From the NCBI GenBank assembly GCA_903970495.1, contig CAJCIY010000276.1, positions 1 through 40,572 on the forward strand: DNA of 40,572 nucleotides. The letters are read 5' to 3'. A model generated the notes under the pieces. The model worked only from the letters and a program-made list of their open reading frames with translations. It ran no database searches and had not been told where the DNA came from. Shown piece after piece: positions 34,972 through 40,572 of this stretch. The position numbers and the translations under genes were made by a program. The DNA is from Candidatus Melainabacteria bacterium. Its GTDB lineage: Bacteria > Actinomycetota > Actinomycetes > Mycobacteriales > CAJCIY01. Each line of letters opens with the position of its first letter. Position 1 is the stretch's first letter.

Positions 34972-36161
34972 TGGCCGAGCTGTCCACCCCGCGCCAGGCG
35001 CCGCGGTTCGCGCCGCGGCGCAGCGCCACGCGCGACAGCATCGACGACCAGGTGCGCCGCCTCGACTGGGTGCTGCAGGTCGCCGTGCTCGGCATGGTGA
35101 TCATCGGTGCGCTGCTGGTGTGGGCGGCGACCAAGGACGCCGAGGCCCGCGCCGGCGGCGACCCCAACAGCTTCCTGAAGCACTCGATCCTCAACGCCGG
35201 CATCGGGCTCGTGCTCGGCGCGCTGACGGCGCGGATCGACTACCGGGCGCTCCGGGCGTACGCGCCGATCCTCTACGTCGCCTCCGTGCTCGGACTGCTC
35301 GTCGTCCTCTCGCCGCTGGGCGCGACGATCAACGGGGCGCACTCGTGGATCGTGCTGCCCGCCGGCTTCGAGCTGCAGCCCGCCGAGTTCGCGAAGGTCG
35401 CGCTCGTCGTCGGGATGGCGATGATCCTGGCCGAGCGGCGAGACGGCGAGAGCGGGCCGCGGGACAAGGACGTCCTGCTCGTGCTGGCGATCGCCGCCGT
35501 GCCGATGGCGCTGATCCTGCTGCAGCCCGACTTCGGCTCGATGATGGTCTTCACCTTCATCGTGCTCGGCATCATCGGGGTCTCCGGTGCGCCGGCGCGG
35601 TGGACGATCGGGCTGATCGTCGCCGGGGTCCTGTTCGGCGCGGCCATCCTCGGGTTCCACCTGCTCAAGCCGTACCAGGAGGCGCGGCTCACGAACTTCG
35701 CCCACTCGAGCTCGAACACCGGCACGACCGGCTACAACGTGGCGCAGGCCAAGACGGCGATCGGCGACGGCGGCATCCTCGGGCAGGGCCTGTTCGACGG
35801 CTCGCAGACCAACGGCGGGTACGTCCCGGAGCAGCAGACCGACTTCGTCTTCACCGTCTCCGGCGAGGAGCTCGGCTTCGCCGGGTCGGCGCTCCTGCTG
35901 CTGTTCCTGCTGACGGTGCTGTGGCGGGGGACGCGCATCGCCATGAGAGCCGACGATCCCTTCGGCCAGCTGGTCGCCGTGGGGATCGTGTCGTGGTTCG
36001 CGTTCCAGAGCTTCATCAACATCGGGATGACGCTCGGCATCATGCCGGTGACCGGGCTGCCGCTGATCTTCGTGTCGTACGGCGGGTCGTCGATGTTCGC
36101 GAACATGATCGGCATCGGGCTGCTGCAGAACGTCCACCTGCGCAGCTCTGAGCGCCTCTAG
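34971..36161 (+). CDS. rodA: Rod shape-determining protein RodA (SEDS glycosyltransferase)
   Basis: A 396-residue SEDS-family peptidoglycan polymerase with about ten membrane helices. Conserved blocks are ELQPAEFAK, LQPDFGSMMVF, the extracellular loop with TGYNVAQAKTAIGDGG, PEQQTDFVF and SYGGSSM. In RodA the active-site Asp lies in the extracellular loop between helices 7 and 8; PEQQTDF matches that region. The ATG overlaps the mrdA TGA by one base. This is the last gene of the mre cluster; a palindromic repeat begins 49 bp after the stop. Confidence 0.95.
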   Translation: MAELSTPRQAPRFAPRRSATRDSIDDQVRRLDWVLQVAVLGMVIIGALLVWAATKDAEARAGGDPNSFLKHSILNAGIGLVLGALTARIDYRALRAYAPILYVASVLGLLVVLSPLGATINGAHSWIVLPAGFELQPAEFAKVALVVGMAMILAERRDGESGPRDKDVLLVLAIAAVPMALILLQPDFGSMMVFTFIVLGIIGVSGAPARWTIGLIVAGVLFGAAILGFHLLKPYQEARLTNFAHSSSNTGTTGYNVAQAKTAIGDGGILGQGLFDGSQTNGGYVPEQQTDFVFTVSGEELGFAGSALLLLFLLTVLWRGTRIAMRADDPFGQLVAVGIVSWFAFQSFINIGMTLGIMPVTGLPLIFVSYGGSSMFANMIGIGLLQNVHLRSSERL

Positions 36162-36209
36162 CCCGCTCCGCCCGCTCGTCCGTCCGCCTGCTGCAACGCC
36201 GGCTGCGTT

Positions 36210-36253
36210 CGACGTTGTGCACACGTACTCGGCGGTATCCGTGCACAAGGTCG
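36210..36253. repeat. 44-bp palindromic repeat, copy 1 (left of the AbiEi-DUF559 gene)
   Basis: CGACGTTGTGCAC (36210-36222), 18-nt centre, GTGCACAAGGTCG (36241-36253). Arms pair with one mismatch. With flanks (36205-36253) it matches copy 2 at 44 of 49 positions, in the same orientation. A further half-site AGGTTGTGCACA lies at 36263-36274. It could act as a rodA terminator, a regulator site or a mobile-element end. Confidence 0.85.
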
Positions 36254-36324
36254 GACACCTCCAGGTTGTGCACAGATGTGACCGCGCAGCGCCGCGGCCG
36301 GTCGCCGCGAGCGAGCCTGGCGGC

Positions 36325-37212
36325 GTGGAGCGCATCATTGCCGCGGTCGAGGGCTTTGCCGCCGCTCAGCACGGAGTCGTCAGCGCAGAGCAGGCCCGAC
36401 GCCTCGGTCTCCCCCGACCATGGCCGGTGCGCCTGGCCGACGCTGGTCGGTGGCAACGGATGCACCGAGGCATCTATCGCCCGAACCCTGTCGGGCACCC
36501 CTCCCCGGCGACGGTCGGGCACGCTGCCCTGCTGTTCGCGGGTGGGGGTCTGCGGACGCGAGGTGCCCTGGCCGGCCCGTGTGCTGCCGCTCTCCTGGGG
36601 CTCGATGACCGCCAGGCGCGGGCCCGTCCCCAGGTGGTCCTCGGCCCCGACGTGCACCGGTTGCAGCCGCGCGGACTGACGTACCGCTTCGAGGTGCTCT
36701 CAGCGGCGGAGGTGGCCAGCGTCGGTGGTCTCGCGTGCACGTCTCCCGCCCGCACCCTGCAGGACGTGGCGACCACGTCGACCGCCGCGGACCTGCTCGT
36801 CCTCGTCGACGCCGGCTTGTGCCGCGGGCTGGGGTTCGTCGGGACATCGGGCTCTCCCGACCTGCGGTGGGCGCTGGAGAACGGCGACGCGGCGAGCGAG
36901 TCCGCCTTCGAGTCGCTGGTGCGCGCGGAGCTGCTCGCGGCGGGGCTGCCGCGCCCGCAGCTGCAGCACGTCGTACGTCTCGGGGGCGGGGCGACCTACC
37001 GGCTGGATCTCGCGTGGCCGGACCTCCGGCTCGCCGTGGAGGCCGACGGAGCAGCCGTGCACGCGAACGCGTCGGCGCTCCGCAACGACCTGCGACGGCA
37101 GAACGCGCTGGTCGCGGCGGGATGGACGCTGCTCCGCTTCACGTGGGCCGACCTGGGGCGAATCGCCGCCCCGGTCCGGGATGCACTGCGCCGAGCAGGA
37201 CGCGCCGCGTGA
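36325..37212 (+). CDS. AbiEi-type antitoxin-domain protein with C-terminal DUF559 (Vsr-like) putative nuclease
   Basis: A 295-residue two-domain protein. The N-terminal winged-helix AbiEi-like domain (about 1-55) reads AAAQHGVVSAEQARRLGL and RLADAGRWQRMHRGIYRP. A middle region carries CTSPARTLQDVA. The C-terminal DUF559 domain (about 190-280) has a PD-(D/E)XK pattern: Glu196, Asp228 (RLDLAWP), Glu239-X-Asp241 (VEADG), then RRQNALVAAGWTLLRFTWADL. No AbiEii toxin gene is adjacent, so this is a solitary gene. The start is GTG 36325; the ATG at 36217 lies inside the repeat. It is inserted between rodA and a radical SAM gene and bracketed by two 44-bp palindromes. DNA binding and cleavage are inferred. 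Confidence 0.85.
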   Translation: MERIIAAVEGFAAAQHGVVSAEQARRLGLPRPWPVRLADAGRWQRMHRGIYRPNPVGHPSPATVGHAALLFAGGGLRTRGALAGPCAAALLGLDDRQARARPQVVLGPDVHRLQPRGLTYRFEVLSAAEVASVGGLACTSPARTLQDVATTSTAADLLVLVDAGLCRGLGFVGTSGSPDLRWALENGDAASESAFESLVRAELLAAGLPRPQLQHVVRLGGGATYRLDLAWPDLRLAVEADGAAVHANASALRNDLRRQNALVAAGWTLLRFTWADLGRIAAPVRDALRRAGRAA

Positions 37213-37243
37213 GGGGTCGCAGCGCGCACAACGTCGAAGCGTT

Positions 37244-37287
37244 CGACCTTGTGCACACGTACCGACCGGTATCCGTGCACAAGGTCG
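37244..37287. repeat. 44-bp palindromic repeat, copy 2 (right of the AbiEi-DUF559 gene)
   Basis: CGACCTTGTGCAC (37244-37256) and GTGCACAAGGTCG (37275-37287) are perfect arms, 14 bp if 37243 and 37288 are included. The centre holds a second dyad TACCG-AC-CGGTA (37260-37271). Just upstream, GCACAACGTCGAA (37226-37238) is the exact reverse complement of the left arm of copy 1. It begins 31 bp after the AbiEi-DUF559 stop. Confidence 0.88.
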
Positions 37288-37336
37288 ATTCCGGCGCGGT
37301 TCGGCCCGAGGCGGCCGGGTCCGGCGCGGCGGCACG

Positions 37337-37342
37337 TACGCT
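37337..37342 (+). promoter_or_regulatory. -10 hexamer of a probable leaderless promoter (radical SAM gene)
   Basis: TACGCT (TANNNT) ends six bases before the ATG at 37349. It lies 50 bp after the right-hand palindrome. Confidence 0.48.
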
Positions 37343-37348
37343 GGGGGC

Positions 37349-39256
37349 ATGGCCGGACAGAGCGTGTACGCGGCCCTCGAGCCACTCCTGCCGCGTGTCA
37401 CCAAGCCGATCCAGTACGTCGGCGGCGAGCTCAACGCGCAGACCAAGCCGTGGGACTGCGGCGGCGACGACACCGTCCGATGGGCGCTGCTCTACCCCGA
37501 CGCGTACGAGGTCGGGCTGCCCAACCAGGGACTGCAGATCCTGTACGAGGTGCTCAACGAGGACCCCCGCACGCTCGCCGAGCGGACGTACAGCGTCTGG
37601 CCGGACCTCGAGGCGCTCATGCGCGAGGCGGGCGTCCCGCAGTTCACGGTCGACGGCCACCGCCCGGTGGGGGACTTCGACCTGCTCGGGGTGAGCTTCG
37701 CGACCGAGCTCGGCTACACCAACCTGCTGTCCGCCCTCGACCTCGCGGCGATCCCGCTGCACAGCGCCGACCGCACCGAGGCGCACCCGATCGTGGTGGC
37801 CGGCGGGCACGCGGCGTTCAACCCCGAGCCGGTGGCCGACTTCATCGACGCGGCCGCGCTCGGCGACGGCGAGCAGGCCGTCAAGACGATCACCGAGGTC
37901 GTCCGCGCCCACCGGCACCTGGGCCGCGAGGCGACCCTCACCGCGCTCGCCAAGACGCCCGGCGTCTACGTCCCGAGCCGCTACGACGTCGAGTACCTGC
38001 CGGACGGCCGCATCCGCCGCGTGGTCCCCAACCGCGAGGGCGTCCCGTGGCGGGTCGCCAAGAACACGGTTACCGACCTGGACGAGTGGCCGTACCCGAA
38101 GCAGCCGCTGGTGCCGCTGGCCGAGACCGTCCACGAGCGGATGAGCGTCGAGATCTTCCGCGGCTGCACTCGCGGCTGCCGCTTCTGCCAGGCCGGGATG
38201 ATCACGCGTCCGGTGCGCGAGCGCAGCCTGCAGACCGTCGGGAAGATGGTGGCCGACGGTCTGGCCAAGACCGGCTTCTCCGAGGTCGGCCTGCTGAGCC
38301 TGAGCAGCGCCGACCACTCCGAGATCGACCAGATCGCCACCCAGCTCGCCGACCGGTACGAGGAGTCCAAGACCTCGCTCAGCCTGCCGAGCACCCGGGT
38401 CGACGCCTTCAACGTCACCCTCGCCAACGAGCTCAGCCGCAGCGGCCGGCGAAGTGGTCTGACCTTCGCGCCCGAGGGCGGCAGCGAGCGGCTCCGCCGA
38501 GTGATCAACAAGCAGGTGTCCGAAGAGGACCTGATCCGGACGACCACGACCGCGTACGGCGCCGGCTGGCAGCAGGTGAAGCTCTACTTCATGTGCGGCC
38601 TGCCGACCGAGACCGACGAGGACGTGCTCGGCATCGCCGCGATGGCCAAGGAGGTCATCCGCCAGGGACGCGAGGCGGCCGGCCGCCCGGTCCGCGTCAC
38701 CGTGAGCATCGGCGGCTTCGTGCCCAAGCCGCACACCCCGTTCCAGTGGGCCGCGCAGGCCGACCCCGACGTGATCGACGCGCGGCTGGCGATGCTGCGG
38801 CAGAGCGTGGGCCGCGACAAGGCGATCGGCTTCCGCTACCACGACGGCAAGCCCGGTCAGGTCGAGGGGCTGCTCGCCCGCGGCGACCGCCGGGTCGGCG
38901 CCGTGATCGAGGCGGTGTGGCGCGACGGCGGCCGGTTCGACGGCTGGTCCGAGCACTTCTCGTACGACCGCTGGATGACCCAGGCAGCGGCCGTCGGCAT
39001 CGACGTCGCCTGGTACACCACACGCGAGCGGGGCGAGACCGAGGTGCTCCCGTGGGACCACCTCGACGCCGGCCTGGACAAGGACTGGCTGTGGGCCGAC
39101 TGGCAGGACGCCCTCGCGGCGGCCGAGGGCGGCGGCGACGGCGTCGAGGACTGCCGCTGGACGCCGTGCTTCGACTGCGGTGTCTGCCCCGGCCTCGACC
39201 TCGAGATCGAGCAGGGCCCGACCGGCCGGCAGCTGCTGCCCCTGTCCCCGGTCTGA
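37349..39256 (+). CDS. B12-binding-type radical SAM protein, TIGR03960 family
   Basis: A 635-residue radical SAM protein. The N-terminal part (about 35-200) resembles a cobalamin-binding-like fold (LLYPDAYEVGLPNQGLQIL, then VAGGHAAFNPEP). The radical SAM domain (about 262-520) has the [4Fe-4S] motif Cys273-X3-Cys277-X2-Cys280 in FRGCTRGCRFCQAG. The C-terminus carries CRWTPCFDCGVC, a possible second metal site. The substrate is unknown. The ATG at 37349 follows a TACGCT -10 by six bases. The stop overlaps the start of its partner by one base. This pair upstream of RNase E/G is common in actinobacteria. Confidence 0.92.
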   Translation: MAGQSVYAALEPLLPRVTKPIQYVGGELNAQTKPWDCGGDDTVRWALLYPDAYEVGLPNQGLQILYEVLNEDPRTLAERTYSVWPDLEALMREAGVPQFTVDGHRPVGDFDLLGVSFATELGYTNLLSALDLAAIPLHSADRTEAHPIVVAGGHAAFNPEPVADFIDAAALGDGEQAVKTITEVVRAHRHLGREATLTALAKTPGVYVPSRYDVEYLPDGRIRRVVPNREGVPWRVAKNTVTDLDEWPYPKQPLVPLAETVHERMSVEIFRGCTRGCRFCQAGMITRPVRERSLQTVGKMVADGLAKTGFSEVGLLSLSSADHSEIDQIATQLADRYEESKTSLSLPSTRVDAFNVTLANELSRSGRRSGLTFAPEGGSERLRRVINKQVSEEDLIRTTTTAYGAGWQQVKLYFMCGLPTETDEDVLGIAAMAKEVIRQGREAAGRPVRVTVSIGGFVPKPHTPFQWAAQADPDVIDARLAMLRQSVGRDKAIGFRYHDGKPGQVEGLLARGDRRVGAVIEAVWRDGGRFDGWSEHFSYDRWMTQAAAVGIDVAWYTTRERGETEVLPWDHLDAGLDKDWLWADWQDALAAAEGGGDGVEDCRWTPCFDCGVCPGLDLEIEQGPTGRQLLPLSPV

Positions 39257-40062
39257 TGGCGCGGCGCAGCCCCCAGCCCGACGGTCCGCCGCCACCGCCC
39301 ACGGTCCAGAAGATCCGGATCCGGTACGCCAAGCGCGGCCGGCTCCGTTTCACCAGCCACCGCGACGTCGCGCGCGTCTTCGAGCGGGCGGTCCGTCGGG
39401 CGAGCCTGCCGGTCGCGTTCAGCGCCGGCTTCAGCCCGCACCCGCGGATCAGCTGGATGGGCGCCGCCCCGACCGGCGTCGCCAGCGAGGCCGAGTACGT
39501 CGAGATCGGCCTGACCGAGGTCCTCGACGCCGGCGACGTCGGCCGCCGCCTCGACGGCGCGCTGCCCCCGGACCTTGACGTCCTCGAGGCCGTGGAGGCA
39601 GGCTCCGGCGCGCTCGCCGACCGGCTCGAGGCCAGCGTCTGGCGGCTCGCGCTCCCCGGCGTCGGCGACGTGACGGCGGCGGTGGGAGCGTTCCTCGCCG
39701 CCGACGAGCTCCCGGTGATCCGGCGTACGAAGGACGGCGAGCGCACCCTCGACGCGCGCGCCGCGGTCCTCGTCCTGCGACCCGCGGGGACGGAGGTCAC
39801 GGTCACCGGCAGCCCCTGTGCGATACTCGAAGCCGTTGTACGGCACACGACGCCGGTCGTACGACCTGATGACGTCCTCACCGCTCTCCGCGCGGTGGCC
39901 GCGCTCGAGCTCGACGCACCGATGGTCGCGACGAGGCTCGCGCAGGGCCCGCTGCTGTGGGGCGAGGACGACGCAGCCGGTGGGGTGGCCGACCCCCTCG
40001 AGGCCGATCGAACAGATCAGGTCGCGGGGCGCGGGGTCGGCGTCGCCACCGGGTCGGCGTGA
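39256..40062 (+). CDS. TIGR03936 / DUF2344 radical SAM-linked protein
   Basis: A 268-residue protein of the DUF2344 family, the constant partner of the TIGR03960 radical SAM protein. The conserved N-terminal block is IRIRYAKRGRLRFTSHRDV, then RRASLPVAFSAGFSPHPRISW and GVASEAEYVEIGL. The C-terminal 40 residues are poorly conserved. In some other bacteria the two proteins are fused, which argues for a complex. Function is unknown, possibly RNA modification (inference from neighbours). The ATG shares a base with the upstream TGA. Confidence 0.92.
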   Translation: MARRSPQPDGPPPPPTVQKIRIRYAKRGRLRFTSHRDVARVFERAVRRASLPVAFSAGFSPHPRISWMGAAPTGVASEAEYVEIGLTEVLDAGDVGRRLDGALPPDLDVLEAVEAGSGALADRLEASVWRLALPGVGDVTAAVGAFLAADELPVIRRTKDGERTLDARAAVLVLRPAGTEVTVTGSPCAILEAVVRHTTPVVRPDDVLTALRAVAALELDAPMVATRLAQGPLLWGEDDAAGGVADPLEADRTDQVAGRGVGVATGSA

Positions 40063-40081
40063 CGACTTCCCAGCCGGGAGG

Positions 40082-40180
40082 CGCGCGTCGTCTGGGCAGA
40101 CTGCTCGGACGACTCGCGTCCCAGGCCCGAGACAGTGGGTCCCCGAGAGGCCGCGCCGACGAAGGTCGCGCCCGGGGACC
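40082..40180 (+). promoter_or_regulatory. Two-hairpin leader upstream of RNase E/G
   Basis: Hairpin 1 pairs 40082-40092 with 40108-40118 (11 bp, one mismatch, 15-nt loop). Hairpin 2 pairs GGTCCCCG (40138-40145) with CGGGGACC (40173-40180). The ribosome site GGAGAG follows directly at 40181-40186. Leader structures are used for RNase E self-control in other bacteria; here this is inferred. Confidence 0.45.
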
Positions 40181-40196
40181 GGAGAGCAGTACGTCC

Positions 40197-40572
40197 ATGA
40201 GCGACGACCTTGACCCGAACGACGACCTGCACGACGACCTGCACGACGGCAGCGCCGACACCGACCCGACCGACCCCCACCCCGACGAGGCGCCCGAGCA
40301 GGGCACCGCGTCCGAAGACCTCGACGAGACCACGGCTCTCGGTACGCCGGAGCAGGGCACCGTCCCCGAGGCGCCGACCACGGCGGATCCGGCGGAGACC
40401 GCGGCCGTCACGGATCTCTCGGATCTCTCGGAGCCCGATGCGCCCGAGGCGCCGGCCAAGCCCACCCGCCGCCGTGCCCGCCGGCCGGTGACCGCTGCTA
40501 CCTTCTCCGCTCCGGAGGAGCCGGTCGTCGCCGAGCTCGCCGAACCGGCTGCCGAGGTCGACGTGGCGGACG
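40197..40572 (+). CDS. rne: Probable ribonuclease E/G, N-terminal extension only (3' end outside window)
   Basis: An open frame of 125 codons that runs off the window. The visible part is a disordered acidic extension: MSDDLDPNDDLHDDLHDGSA, then Asp/Glu/Pro/Ala-rich sequence, then a basic patch TRRRARRPVTAATFSAPEE. Actinobacterial RNase E/G proteins have such charged N-terminal extensions, and this gene regularly follows the TIGR03960-TIGR03936 pair. No catalytic domain is in view, so the call rests on context and composition. DNA repeats are visible: a 12-bp unit GACGACCTGCAC twice from 40223 and GATCTCTCG twice near 40412. GGAGAG at 40181-40186 is about ten bases before the ATG. Confidence 0.72.
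   Translation, partial: MSDDLDPNDDLHDDLHDGSADTDPTDPHPDEAPEQGTASEDLDETTALGTPEQGTVPEAPTTADPAETAAVTDLSDLSEPDAPEAPAKPTRRRARRPVTAATFSAPEEPVVAELAEPAAEVDVAD

Noticed and set aside
36217-36324. ATG 36217 as the start of the AbiEi-DUF559 gene
   Set aside because: The codons between 36217 and 36324 read through the palindromic repeat and show no AbiEi similarity; GTG 36325 begins the domain (MERIIAAVEGFAA).
36210-37287. TTGTGCACA in the repeats as DnaA boxes or an origin
   Set aside because: It differs by one base from the actinobacterial box TTGTCCACA, and no dnaA, dnaN or AT-rich region is nearby; the palindromic context explains it better.

Overview
The window is 40.6 kb of very GC-rich chromosome with GC-ending codons, many GTG starts and almost no non-coding DNA. 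The gene order (pepN, a DUF5130 gene, an Rv2466c-type DsbA-like gene, rpiB, nei, tig, clpP1P2, clpX, valS, folC, ndk, mreBCD-mrdA-rodA, a radical SAM pair, rne) is a conserved actinobacterial backbone. The product sequences suggest Propionibacteriales, probably Nocardioidaceae; this placement is inferred from gene content only. I see no phage, transposase, CRISPR array or rRNA.

Layout. 1-5.0 kb: an NAD(P)-binding oxidoreductase cut by the window edge, an HNH nuclease, a PucR-type regulator divergent from a fatty acid desaturase with two dyads between them, and an amidase. 5.2-11.4 kb: a small membrane protein, a DUF5130 protein, aminopeptidase N, a mycothiol-linked DsbA-like protein, a DUF429 protein, RpiB and an Nei-type glycosylase. 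11.4-17.7 kb: an FKBP lipoprotein, a membrane PP2C/RsbU-like phosphatase, an MprAB-like two-component system divergent from an HtrA/PepD-like protease, and an alpha-methylacyl-CoA racemase. 17.8-22.4 kb: tRNA-Gly(TCC), tRNA-Pro(TGG) and the proteostasis block tig-clpP1-clpP2-clpX, with a good ClgR-like operator ahead of clpP1. 22.4-25.5 kb: an accessory insertion between clpX and valS, made of a 46-residue acidic peptide gene, a JmjC/cupin oxygenase whose reading frame has no standard start codon, and a sucrase/ferredoxin-like protein, then a thioesterase. 25.5-29.8 kb: valS divergent from folC-ndk. 30-36.2 kb: the rod-shape operon mreB-mreC-mreD-mrdA-rodA. 36.2-37.3 kb: a lone AbiEi-DUF559 (putative nuclease) gene bracketed by two nearly identical 44-bp palindromic repeats. 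37.3 kb to the end: a radical SAM enzyme, its linked partner protein and the start of RNase E/G with a structured leader.

Functional themes are envelope stress and elongation (MprAB-HtrA, Mre/Rod), protein quality control (trigger factor, ClpXP1P2, HtrA, FKBP), and redox or repair functions. Many genes show a TANNNT -10 hexamer 6-8 nt before the start codon, which suggests leaderless transcripts. The two places most likely to hold something undescribed are the peptide-JmjC-ferredoxin operon (22.4-24.7 kb) and the palindrome-bracketed AbiEi-DUF559 cassette (36.2-37.3 kb).
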